NCBI RefSeq assembly: GCF_945859705.1
Contig: NC_079134.1
Coordinates: 159,995,718-160,059,717, forward strand
Source: Episyrphus balteatus
Lineage: Eukaryota > Arthropoda > Insecta > Diptera > Syrphidae
Direction of reading: 5' to 3'
DNA: 64,000 nt
Positions 44,601 through 56,330 of this stretch are shown in pieces; within the stretch, counting starts at the first letter, position 1, and each line of letters opens with the position of its first letter. The notes beneath the pieces were generated by a model, which was given only the letters and a program-made list of their open reading frames with translations, made no database searches and was not told the DNA's origin. The position numbers and the translations under genes are program-made.

Positions 44601-47042
44601 ACCAAAATTAAAGCAAATAGAATTTTTTTTCATGAACGATTTTGATTAAATTTTTATTTTTTACTAATAAACTTATCTTATCTTAGGTAAAAAACTTTTT
44701 TGCTATAGTATATTAGAACTAAATTTTTTAAAATAATAATTGTAATATTAAAAAAAAAAAATATTTTTTTTTTGAAAAATCGATTTTTTGAAAAACAAAG
44801 TTGATGAACATTTGAAAAATTTCTTTATTCAGGGTCTATTAAAATTTTCTTAATAATGGCGTACCAACGTTTTGTTTAATGTTAGAAAATTTCTGTACAA
44901 AAAAAAATCTCTTTTTATACTAGAAATAAAATGGCTAAAAAAATAATGCTACAGTATATTGTTCAGATTATCAAAAAATTCCTATTAACATTAAAAAAAA
45001 AAAAGAAACACATAACCATGAAACATTCTAAAAATCCTCATCTAAGGTCAACGTTCAATTAATTCTTTTACAATTGCGAAAAAAAACAAATGTCATTCTA
45101 TTACTTTCAACAGCATTTCAAAGCTATGATGAATCCCTATAGACTTTATAGTAGACTATAAAACGGATTACTCTAATGGATTAGTAAAATAAAATAAAAA
45201 AAAAAGTTCTTGAATTACCTACTTCATTCTATAATATCCCTATCATCAACAATATCAACTTCGCTTTGATGATGATGTCGTTTCTCGTTTTCTATTGAAT
45301 TCAATATACCTATCCCCAGAAAAAAAACGCACGGGTTGAATGTCCACATTTTATGCACACCAAAGCTATACTCGTAAAGCCTCTCAACACCTCGGTTTTT
45401 ATTTTTGTATATTCTCCATTATTTCAAAGCCCTGCCCTGTATAAAGTCAATATAAAGAGATGTCTACTCGTAGCCATAGTTAGTAGCGCAAGTGATTAGC
45501 CATAATGACCCTTTACTGTGTGGACGCCTATAATAAACGTTTAGCCTCTAAATTCGACTAAGCCCTAACCTTTGGCTTTACTCTTTTGGATTTTATATAT
45601 ACCTACTCGTCGTAGTAGTAATAGAAGAAGAGGATATATTCCGTAAGCTTTATGCAAATCCACTTGTCCTCTCATTTGGAAAATGAAAACATGAATGTGA
45701 CGAGAATCGAAAACAAATATAAAGAAAGACATACCTAAACTTCCACCCTATGTCCCCCCAAAAAGCTACAGATTCAGGACACAGAGGACCACCAGACGAG
45801 TGCCCTCTTTATATTCAAATGGATTTTTTTCATCGTACCGAATAGACTGGACTATTTTTCGTAATTCTAGACTTTATATATATCGAAAGGATAATGCTCA
45901 AGCTCATGTACAGAAAAAAGAAAGTCTAGCTCTCTCAGAGGTCAGAGAAAGAAAATTAATTACCAAAGGTTTTTCTCCTGTCAAGTCTTTAGTTTCTGCT
46001 TCAATTTACCCTTGAGAAAGGTAGTAGAATAGACGACAAAAGACACAGAAGCTTAGCACCACATTTTCAAAGTACTTTAGTGTAATCCTTTTAGTTGATA
46101 GTAACATGCAATAATGCAATTGGAAACTTTTTATTTTTTTTTTTTTAATTTAACCTTAGAGAAAATACCTACTCTTCGTTGCTATATCGTAAGTGTTAAG
46201 AGCAAGGGATTGTAAAAGGTATACAAATACAAAAGTGTTGTATATATTCAGGGTAGGTTTCTGGTTTCACAATATCCAACAGATAGTTGTTGTTGAAGAA
46301 GAAAATTGCTATTGGAATGGGAATAACAATTTTCGTAACACATGACTCTTAAAAACCAAACAAACAAATCAATTGAAAGGATTCTATGGATTTGGAGAAG
46401 CTATATGGACTGCGATGGAAAACAAAACAGTTTTTTAATCGATTCTTGAGAATTTATTTTTAAATGAGATTTAAAGAAGTTTTAATACCTTGGACAAAAA
46501 AAAACTTGTTGAAGAAAATTTACGTTGAATATTTAAATTCTTGGATGATTTTCAACGGATTCAAGTCATTGTTGTTTTGAAATAGTCTTGTTTGCTGATT
46601 TCAAACTTCAATCAAAATTTAAATTGACTTTTGGATAAAAATGTAAAAACAATAAATATAATCTATACACTGAGGGGAAAAAAAAACAACTTAAAATGAA
46701 CGAAAACCACTTTGATTTAACTATTTTTCGGAATTATTTGCAGATGATAATTTCAAAATCAAAGTAGAATGACATTTGTTTTAAGTGGTTGGTTTTTAAC
46801 CCTCTGTAAGCACACCTCTTTTTTGTGACGTGATAGGCATACGGGTGCGAATTTGGTTTATACTATTTCATGTCACTAGAACTTATTTCGGTCAAAATAT
46901 TTTATAGAGAATCAAGTATGAAATTGATGTAGAATATTCCGAGGAATTCGAATATTGTGTTCAAAATTCCGAAACAAAATATTTTTACCCTTATAAAGAG
47001 ACTTTTTTGTGACCACTTTTTTGAAAAATCCTAATTTTTTAC
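44601..47042. other. Intergenic, nothing recognised
   Basis: The first 600 bp are extremely A/T-run rich. 45,210-46,020 is more mixed in composition and looks single copy, but encodes nothing I recognise. Confidence 0.4.
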
Positions 47043-47600
47043 TTGCTCAATAGGGCAAGTATTGGTTTCGTGTCGAAAAAAAAATTTGAGGTTTTAGTCA
47101 AAACCAACATTACGATGATGGAGAATTCCAAAAAAGTGGGTCCCGCAATTCCGTCTGTGCGTCTGTACGTCCATTTCCACAGCCTAAACGCGTAGATGGA
47201 TTTTCTTCAAATTTGGTACAGATGATTTTTATAGAATTTTGAAAATTGGTTTTTTTTGGTTTCTTTATATCTCGCTTAGAAAGTGTACCTCCCATACAAA
47301 TTTTTCAATTTAACCAAATAACTCGGAAACGGCTCTAACGATTTTGATTAAACTTTGCAGACATAATATTCAAAGCTATTGCAATAAAACTGCTTTTTTA
47401 TTTTTTCCAAAAAAAAAGTCAAATAAAAAAAATTTTGTTTTTTCATATTAAAAAAATTTGCCCTAAATGTCGGCTCTTCCCCTACCTCAACAAAATTTCT
47501 TAAAAAGTTAAGTAAACTAACATAAAAATGCTTTGAACTGCAAGAGCAAGTACGTGCGACCCCATTCGTGCATTTTATTTATTTTTGCCCTGCCAAATTC
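47043..47600 (+). repeat. Dispersed ~550-bp repeat, fullest copy
   Basis: It runs from AGGGCAAGTATTGGTTTCGT to GTGCGACCCCATTCGTGCAT. It contains CCGTCTGTGCGTCTGTACGT, TTTTCTTCAAATTTGGTACA and ATATCTCGCTTAGAAAGTGT. Fragments recur at 10075-10235 (inverse) and 43.6-44.6 kb. The coding potential is not recognisable. Confidence 0.65.
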
Positions 47601-48504
47601 GCACCCGTGTGCCGACAGAGGGTTAATTATAAAATATCAATAAATGAATGTTGTTTTTACTTGTTTAGATTGAATTGATTTTCCAAAACGAATTCCACTC
47701 TATTGCGAATTCATTCCTGCAAATTCACCTGTTTGCAAATCAAATTCACCCTCTGAAACCAGATATTCTCAATTTGTTTGAGATTTGGACTGTAGACAAA
47801 TCAACCTAATACATCAAATTTATTTTCTTCGAAGTAATTTTTGATCTTAAAAATTCAAATACGCTTAAGGCTTAAAAATTCAAACTAGTCGTAAAGCTTG
47901 ATACTAGGCCAAATTATAATTTTTGGTTGTATGGCAAGGAGCATTAAATGTACAATTTCCACCACAAAACTCCAGTGCAGCGTACTCCAATACGTTTTCC
48001 TGAACTCTAGTTAAGTTAACTTCTGCAGTGACTTTCTATTCTGGGAGCAGCATTCTACCTTTTTTATCTCCAAAGAAACATCCCCAGTACATCAAAATTT
48101 CAGATCTGGGGTGTATCTCTTAAAACGCTTTCAGAGCTCAATCTTTCAATTGGTTCTCTTTGTATAACAATCCCCCCATCTTTAACTTCGATTCATTAAA
48201 AAAGACATCATTGTTTCTCACGTCTTGAGCCCAATCAAGATGTTCCTGAACTAAGATGAATGTTTTTTTTTCTAACTCTTGTTTTAAAATCTGGCTTTCA
48301 CAAGCTTGACAAACTTACAAATTTCTTGCAGCTCGACGCAGCTAATTTTTAAGATCCATCAAAGTCTTGAACCGATGCATGCCTACGACTGTACAGAACA
48401 AAAAAACGATTTTCCACCGGTCTAGTCTTTTTTGGCCTCCCTGAGCCATTATTGATGCTGGTAGTCGTGGGCTTACGATATTTTTTAAATAATTTCATAC
48501 TGCA
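47601..48504. other. Intergenic, possible unrecognised transposase remnant
   Basis: 47,960-48,440 is less AT-rich and reads as partly open on the minus strand. It contains segments that could come from a decayed mariner-type transposase, but I could not align any catalytic motif. Confidence 0.25.
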
Positions 48505-49307
48505 GTTTTTTTTGAAGTGAAAACTTCTTTAGTATCGTAGTGATTTGAAACAAGATGAAACGAAAAAGCGACACGAAAAATCAATTGATCGTAACTTTTT
48601 TGTTTTAATAGATAGATGAATGAAATTTATACAGTAAATAGGTAATTAAAAAAATATGATTGTGCAAAATTTCAATTAATTTCATATTCAAAATTCTGAG
48701 ATAACGGTGAAAAGATGTTCTTTTTCTAAACACGTTATATCTTTTGATCTAGAGCACATAACAAATTTAACTTTAATACGCATGCTGATAATATTACCTT
48801 TCGTTTTATATATATCACACATAACGGTACGTGCTCTACAAGTTATATAATCTTTAATTGAAAAACTTGAAAAATACCTCAAAACACCTGTGAAGATTTG
48901 TTGCCGATGACCAGCCAGCAGTAGAGGAAGTACCGTAATCTCAGTTTGAAATTTCGACATGGTTGGCTCTAAAAAATTCTTACTTTTTTTTGTGGGCATG
49001 GTAGAAATATGATTGAAGAGTCTTATAAAAGGTGAAATAATAATGATATCAAATTTATTATAGGTTGTCTTTTAAAAAATGGATTTAATGGCGTTAGAAG
49101 AGAAAAGAGATTGATTTCTTTACTTTTTTTATGAAAACTAATTGGGTTAAAAAATTGGTTTTTGTAGATGTTGTATAGACATGGTCGATATAAATATTTT
49201 GAGCTGAAACAATAAGCTTTCAGTTGGTATAAAATTTATTGTAGGTTGTCATATAAAAAAAGTGATGGCATAAAAAAAAGTTATATTTTTTCGATTTTTT
49301 TTAAATG
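48505..49307. repeat. Dispersed ~0.9 kb repeat, copy 2, left part
   Basis: This is collinear with 29557-30535 (see that entry). It continues across the foldback element into 50143-50190, where GGTTTCACTTC and CCACGTGTGAATTGCACA match 32641-32690. This copy therefore shows the left and right blocks joined except for the insertion. Confidence 0.7.
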
Positions 49308-49317
49308 ATTTTTGAGG

Positions 49318-50132
49318 AACGGAGTTACGAATAACAAAGTTACGCGCGACAGAGTTACGGCCGTCAAAGTTACGCGAAACCGAAGTTACGAAAAACTAGA
49401 GTTACGAATTCTAAAGTCATGTTAAGCTATGACATGTGATTTTTGGGTTGGCAACAATTTCGAGGAACGATATGGAATTATGGAAACATAAATAAGAGAA
49501 TATCGATTCTCATTAGTTATTTTAATAGATTTTAAAGAAAATGATTGTGGTTTAATCTTTTTATTCAAAAAACAACCCCATTCCTTGTTTATTTATTTGA
49601 CGCATAATAAGTTAAAAATCAAACAAAAACTCCACCTAATAAAAAGAATTCTAATATACCTATATATTGGCCATATGGACAGGTCTTTTGTGTCATATTT
49701 ACATATGTACCTGCCCAACTATCAGAATTTTATGTTTTTTTTTTGGTTCGTTAGAAGATTGTCACCATAATTGCTATTGTCAACTATAGTTGATGTATAT
49801 TAAAATTTAATAATTGAGTTTAAAAAGACAACTAATTTCAGTATTTATCATCAATTAATACCTGACAATTGCAGTAAGGATGACCTATCCAATCAAAATT
49901 TTACAAGATTAAATAACAACCATTTTCGCTTTACTCATTTAATCTCTTGTTTGTGTTTCCATAATTCCATATCGTTCCTCGCAATTGTTGCCAACCTAAA
50001 AATCACATATCATAGCTTAACATGACTTTAGAATTCGTAACTCTAGTTTTTCGTAACTTCGGTTTCGCGTAACTTTGACGCTCGTAACTCTGTCGCCCGT
50101 AACTCTGGTATTCGTAACTTCGTCGGTTTCCC
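49318..50132. mobile_element. Foldback element with modular arms and 10-bp target duplication
   Basis: The element is 815 bp, bordered by the direct repeat ATTTTTGAGG at 49308-49317 and 50133-50142. The arms of about 180 bp (49318-49502 and 49943-50132) are inverted copies of each other. The outer half of each arm is made of six AGTTACG modules spaced 15-16 bp; the inner half is unique (GTCATGTTAAGCTATGA, AACGATATGGAATTATGGAA). The ~440-bp centre is AT-rich with no transposase. Tandem modules in long inverted arms, plus a 9-10 bp duplication, are the hallmarks of Drosophila FB-type foldback elements. Confidence 0.85.
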
Positions 50133-50190
50133 ATTTTTGAGGTTTCACTTCAACCACGTGTGAATTGCACACATGATTTTTTTATTAACA

Positions 50191-53100
50191 TCCAATATCT
50201 TTGAAATTTCACGTATTGTCAAATTGTGACGTAACATCTATAAAATTCTGACTTTGCACTTAGAACAGATTTTACCCATTTTTTTTTTCACTAAATTACT
50301 TCGGCTCATTTTGGACTGTCATCACGATGCACTTCTTATTCATAACAACGTGTAATTATTTATGCACATCAAATCTCATGAATTCCAAGAACTGGGTACA
50401 AAATTGTCTGACCAAAATTTTTCACAGTAGATATGTTCCTAATCAGTGAAAAGTTCGGGACGTAATTAAGAGAATTTCTTCTTAGTGTCCTTAGTTTGAT
50501 TAAGAAGTAAATATTTACATAATTGATAAATCGGACAAAATCATCGATGCCATTTAGAAAGATCTTATTTGATCTTGGGGTGTGTGCGTGTGTCTCAAGC
50601 TTATGACAAAATATATGTATGTCAAGGCTACAAAATCAAAATTTAAGAAAGTTCTGCCTAAAACAGACTATACTGTTTATAATGAATATTTTTAAATAAG
50701 AATTTTTACAGAAGGAAACGGTGCATGGTTAGATTGTAAGGAAATATTTCATATTTGATGGAGTACCACAAGGTAGTCTCCTTAGTCATATTTAGTTCTT
50801 TTTGACTACACGCTTTATATGTTTCATACGCTTTTATAGCTTCGTTATAATTTTTCCAATGTGGATACAAACAAATGTTTAGAGAATTAATCAAATTTTT
50901 CAGTTGGCATAGTTTGGAGACAGAGATATAAGTCTAAAATATACACGTGTAAGACTTTTGTTTGTTTTTTTTTTGTAAGGATAAAAGTAGAACAAAAGCA
51001 AAGTAGCATTTAACCTCATTTCTATGCACTAAATAAAACTAACTATTCTATAGATGTTTTTAAGTGTCAATTCCTACCTTGACAACAACAAAAAATTCTA
51101 CGTAAATATGTATATGAACCCCACCTTAGATGAAAAATAATTGAGATCCAATTTAAGAAGTAACCTTCGTGTGAATAACAAACAAACACACATTCTTCGT
51201 TCTCCTTAAAAAACAAAAAAATAAATTAAAAAAAAAAATACTTAAAACAATCCTTCTTTGTACAAAAGTGCAGGTACAGGTAAAGGTACCTACATCTTAT
51301 ATACACAGGTACTATAAGGAATTCATTCCAACATAGTACATATAACACATTTCCACTTGACGTCAACAAAATTTTATAAAATATTCAAGAACTCATCATG
51401 TTTCAGAGAGAGAGAGAGAGAGAGAAAGCAGAAGAAAACACAAAACATTCGTCGTCGTTGACGTTAAAGTAGTTTTGTCGTCATCGTGTCATATATGCAG
51501 TTAGTTTGTCGTCGTGAGAAAAAGGAAGTTGTTTAAAAACTACACAACCCTTATATTTGCTACAGCTAAAACTACTACAACCCCCTCCAATTCTAATCCC
51601 ATACCATCCACTATGTGCAGCACCCAAGTTGGCACACACCATCAAAAATTCCACTTCAGGCTGTATTTTTTTTTTTTTTTGTTTTTTTTTTTGTAGAAAA
51701 TCTAGAATAAGCGCATATAAATATTTAAACTTTCTCGAAAAGTCAAGTGGTTAATGTTCATGTTGATTACAGAGTTGCTATATAAAAAAAAGGATAATGG
51801 GTAAAGTTGAGGTCGCACATACTCACTCTGTGATATAGTACAAATCTTCAAACTCTGTATCAAAAAAAGAGGACGGAAATAACGAAAGAGTAAGTTCCAC
51901 GTTGGGCGCCATTTTAGTTGAAATTGATTTCTATGAACCATTCAGCTATAAAACTATAAAAGTTCTTTTGTAAACTCAATTGATATTCCGGGTAATAGAA
52001 AATCCCCAAAAATTTAAATTGTGGCTTAGATGGCTCAATGACCCTAAGTTTTATTCGAAGATGAATGGGAGCGATTTAAACACGAACCCAATACTTTATC
52101 CCAATATAATACTGGTACCTTTGAACAAGTATAAAAATAAAAATACAGTCACACAAAAAAAGGAAATAACAACAAAAAAAGAAGAAATCCCCTTTGGGGA
52201 AATACTTCAAGACATACAAAAAGAAGAAGAAAGAAGCTCAGGGAATTGTGGGTATTTTTGAAAAACAGGAAACATTCGAAGAGGATTATCCATGGTTCCT
52301 TGATTTTTTTTTTTTTCTGATGATGAGGAGGGTGATATAACGGTGACGTTCTGCATATGTATAATGTAAGCTCGTGAGACTTTAAAGTGTTAAGAGTTGG
52401 GGGACGAAAGTTGTTTTTTTTTTTTTTTTTTTTATTTAACTTTAGCTCCCCGTAATGATGCTGATTTCGCCCTCTCTTTAAGTCAATGCTTAAAAAGGAG
52501 GGTGAATAGTATTCCATTTTTTTATTTTTCTTTTTTTTTGTTATTTTGATATTTTGTGTAATTTTATCGTGCTTGCGGTTGGTGGTTTTTTATTTTATTT
52601 TTTTTTTTTTATTAATTTACAGAGGGTGTGGAAGAAAATCTCTTCTGGTTGTTAATGTAAGCAGAATTCACTTAACTTTAAGTTTTGGGATAAAAGTTAA
52701 CTTTGGGCTGTTCAGTTCATGATAATATAACAACAGAAAAAAAAAGAGAAAGTTTTGAGAGTGATAAATGTATGTTTAAGTAACAAGGGTATTTTTTTTT
52801 GTTCTCTCTCTTTGAAATAATGTATAAAGTAACTGGAGTAGAATAATTGGTAGACATATTTCTTTCTATGAAAAAATGTTGATATTTATTGACATGTCTT
52901 GGAGTATGAAGAATGGAAGTTTTCAAAACTTGAAACAAAGTTTCAGTAAACAAAATAGAAATCTGGTGAATGTCTACGAAGTTTCAGAAGTTTTGGTGTT
53001 ATTCTGACAGTTACAAAGATTTTGTAATAATTTAACATAAAATTGCGGTAACACTTAAACAACTAACCCAGTTCACAGAAACTCACTTTTTCCACATTGT

Positions 53101-53204
53101 CTGTCAGTGTTTTATTTGAAGTGTTGTCAGACTTGTATTCATACGTTACACGTGCTTTACCAATTTCAGCCTATTTAACTTGATTGTAATTGCTATAAGG
53201 CACG
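50191..53204. other. Intergenic, nothing recognised
   Basis: It includes a GA microsatellite (51405-51425), long T-runs at 51668-51690 and 52412-52433, and A-rich frames at 52.1-52.5 kb that are low complexity. No supported gene. Confidence 0.4.
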
Positions 53205-53642
53205 TACACAGAGAAAAATATGACCCGCTAAAAACTAACAGATTGCCATATTGTTTTACCGTCCATACATTTCATAAGGAAATCTTATTAAAATCAACGA
53301 TTAATAAGGTTTTTTTAAGGAGATTTCTTATTATTTTTATAGAGAAAATCTTATTAAAATTTGACTGAAAAGTTGATTTTTTTTGCAAGTTAGCACTTGA
53401 ACAAAAATCGCGATCAATATTTTCATGGCAGGTTGGTTCAGGTGGTAAGGTGTGCGACTAATGATTTGAAGTCTCCAGTTCGATTCCCAGCCTGGTCATC
53501 GTTTTTTTTTTTTATTTTTTTGCAGATTTTAAAACAATAAGGAAAACCCGATTATTTTAATAAGGTTTCCTTCTTGGATGAAAACCATAGATAAATCTTA
53601 TTGTTTTTGTTCTATTTTATGTGGTCTATTTTTCTCTGTGTA
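53205..53642. mobile_element. TA-flanked MITE carrying a tRNA-like unit
   Basis: The termini are TACACAGAGAAAAATATGAC and GGTCTATTTTTCTCTGTGTA, starting and ending at TA, 438 bp in all. Subterminal AATCTTATT/AATAAGGTTT motifs occur in both orientations (about 53281-53360 and 53537-53602). A tRNA-like sequence occupies the middle. Confidence 0.75.
53427..53497 (+). ncRNA. tRNA-like Pol III unit (SINE head or tRNA relic)
   Basis: TGGTTCAGGTG at 53434-53444 fits the A-box consensus TRGYNNARNNG. GTTCGATTC at 53478-53486 fits the B-box GWTCRANNC. The 44-bp spacing is that of a real tRNA. A GACT/AGTC stem fits an anticodon arm, and CAGG/CCTG can pair as a shortened acceptor. The T-stem has three mismatches, so it is not a functional tRNA. 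A run of 11 T at 53502 follows immediately and could terminate Pol III. Confidence 0.55.
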
Positions 53643-54059
53643 GGACTTTGTTTCGTGTCCTTTTTCGATGACATAAATCATAGACAGAACTGGTAAATAA
53701 AAAAAAAATGATCATTTATTTCCAATCAGAAAGATCTTTGGAAATTTTCTGTGTGACAAGTTCTCGAGGTATTGAGACTTACCCATTTTTCAAAATGGCG
53801 GCTGCCCCACAAGACCAATCAATACGCAAAGTGATATTTATACTCAGAAAAAAACCCTCTTCAATGTTGCATCCCAACTTATCTGACGTCACAACTTTTT
53901 TCCTATCCCCTGCATTTGACTCCTTAAATTAACTGAACTATTAGAACGCTTTGTTGGTTAAGTACCTTTTTCCTCTATTCGGGGCTGCACACTGAAAGAA
54001 CAGAGAATCAATTTAGCAATGATTTAGACGAAGAACAAGCTAAAAATTTCAAGGCTTTT
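53643..54059. other. Intergenic, nothing recognised
   Basis: Short spacer between the MITE and the tandem array; no gene or repeat pair seen. Confidence 0.35.
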
Positions 54060-54604
54060 TCCGATCTTTGTAGTACAGGTAAAATAGGCATTTAAAAAAA
54101 GAATTGTTACACTCATGAAACTTGTCAAAAAGTTTGCTTTTAGGATAAGAACCAAGTACATAAAAAGTCTATAAAAAAAAGTTAGGTGGAAGGGTGTTTT
54201 TTCGCGGACAAGAGGGAGGATGTGAAGGTCAAAAATATACTGAACAAAATTGTTTGTCGAATATAATCATATGACATATGTTTTCAAGGTATTTTTTGAT
54301 GCTGAATCTAATGACATACAAATAAAGTCAATACGATTGCTCTAAGAAAAGTTATTGCCGATTAAAAACAAGGTAGCTTGTTTTTTGACTTCAACAAGTA
54401 AAATATAACCGAAACCCATGTGAAAAAAACATGCTTCACTGATTAAATTCGGGATGAAGGTTTAAGATAAAATAGGGACAAAGGATTCATAAAGTTCTTA
54501 AAATTATTTTTATTGAAAGGGTGTTTTTTGATGGGTTAAGTTGTGTGTGAGGAAGGTGTCATAAAAGCTGACTTAAATTTTATTAATTTTTAAAACTTGG
54601 TGTA

Positions 54605-55561
54605 GGGGAAAGTGGCCTAAAATGGCACCCCAAGGTAAAATGGCCCCCTTGCCCCCTGAAATCATAGAATCGAAAATAATTAGAAAGTTTTATGAACGCA
54701 ATTCTTTAGTTTATCTGGCAAAACCAACATATACGAAATTTCAGCAACTTCAAGCCATTATTTGAAACTTGACAGGTCAAACTGTTTCTATCCACCTCAA
54801 AAAGTACACTCGTTAAAATTTTGTAAATTTTTTTTTGCAAAAAAAAGTATAAAAAATATTGTATTTTGGAAAAAGAAGTTAATGTATGTACGCATGAAGT
54901 ATTTCTTATTAATTTACTGAAATAAGTTGGATTAAAACGATTTTAAATTTTTTTGGTGCAAAAATTAAATTGAAAAAACTCAAAATGGGCAAAATGGCCT
55001 ACTTAGTGCTCGGGTAAAATGGCATACCTATTTCACATGTCAATTTAAATTTTTTTTCACATTTGCATTTTTTTAAAGTGAAAATAGTTGCTATTTATGA
55101 ACGATGTACAAAGTGGAAGTCCTGGACTGAGGAAAGCCCTTGATTCCGTCTAAAACCTGGAAAAAAGCATCAAAAACATTCAAAGTTCCAAAAACTACAA
55201 AAATGAGACGAGCAACCAACATGAACTGGGTTTTGAGTGACACGTAGAAAGATTTGGGATGATTTAGTACCACTTGTTCCAAGAAAATGGAAAAGGAGCC
55301 CTTTGACTCAATTTTGCATTTAAAATCACGTATGTTTGGACAGTGTGCCATTTTACCCGGGTAAATCTGATCAGTGAAATTTGTAGACGTCTTGAAAATT
55401 AAAAAAATTAAATACTTTTTGGAACTTTTTTAACTCGCAAATGAAAAAAAATGTGAGAGTAATATATTAAACTTTGAAAAGTAGCATTTAAGTTTTAATG
55501 CTGCTGTTTTTCGAGATATAGGACATTTTCCTTAGGGGGGCCATTTTAGGCCACCTTCCCC
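54605..55561. mobile_element. TA-flanked DNA transposon relic inside the tandem array
   Basis: The element is 957 bp. Left end GGGGAAAGTGGCCTAAAATG and right end CATTTTAGGCCACCTTCCCC are inverted repeats, with TA on both sides (54603-54604, 55562-55563). GTAAAATGGC motifs recur inside near both ends. An 86-codon open frame on the minus strand (55091-55351) might derive from a transposase, but no motif is recognisable. Confidence 0.75.
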
Positions 55562-56169
55562 TATATGTTTTGGTTGGTATAAGAATTAAGAATCTATAAA
55601 GTTTACAAAATTATCTTGAGTGAAAGGGTGTTTGTTTTTTTTTAAGAAATGATGAAATTCGGAATTAGTACCACAAAAACTAGGAAATGATTGTTACACA
55701 AATGAAAATTGGTAAAAATTTATCATTTATAACAGAAACCAAGAATCCGAACAGTCTATAAAGGGTTGAAGGGTGTTTTTTTGGGAAATAGAGAAAAATC
55801 CGCACTAAGTCCGATAAAATCAGTGGTATAAATGGTACCCTTACGAAATTCATTAAATATGTTCTCTTTCAAATGGGAATTACGAATAATGTAAGTCTAT
55901 AATTTTTTTTTATGTGAAAGGGTGTTTTTTTTTAGAAGTAAAGAAAATATGGGTATATTTGAACAAGTGTGTAATATACTAAAGTAATATTAGTGGTACC
56001 CTATTGAAATTTAGCAATTATGTTACTTTTAAGATAAGAAACAAGAATCTAAAGTGTCTATAAAAATATCATGGTCAAAAGGGTGTTTTTTTGAGTGGAA
56101 ACAAAAAAGATAGGTCACCCTTATGAAATTTGGTAAAAGCATTGATTTTGACATAGAAAGCAAGAATAA

Positions 56170-56321
56170 AAAAAATTTTGGTGAAAGGGTGTTTTTTTCG
56201 AAGAGACAGTAAAATCTGCAAAAAGCCAATGATTCGCGTAAAATGAATCATTGGCTTTTTGGGACCAATTGCAGATTTTACTGTCTCTTCGAAAAAACAC
56301 CCTTTCACCAAAATTTTTTAA
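56170..56321. repeat. Hairpin formed from the last tandem unit
   Basis: TTTTGGTGAAAGGGTG through GCCAATGATTC (56170-56235) is inverted at about 56246-56321 with one 9-bp interruption, around a loop of about 9 nt. The array thus ends in an inverted duplication of its final unit. Confidence 0.8.
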
Positions 56322-56330
56322 CATTAAATA

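Larger units (their letters stand above)
54060..56330. repeat. Diverged tandem array with GAAAGGGTGTTTTTT core
   Basis: The core (variants GGAAGGGTGTTTTTT and CAAAAGGGTGTTTTTT) occurs at about 54190, 54518, 55623, 55767, 55915, 56077 and 56181. Later spacing is about 105-160 bp. Between cores the units share AAGAATCTAAAGTGTCTATA-type and GGTACCCTTATGAAATT-type text. The array is interrupted by the element at 54605-55561. Confidence 0.7.

Noticed and set aside
52149..52517. A 122-codon minus-strand frame.
   Set aside because: Composition is lysine and phenylalanine runs from A/T homopolymers; low complexity with no conserved block.
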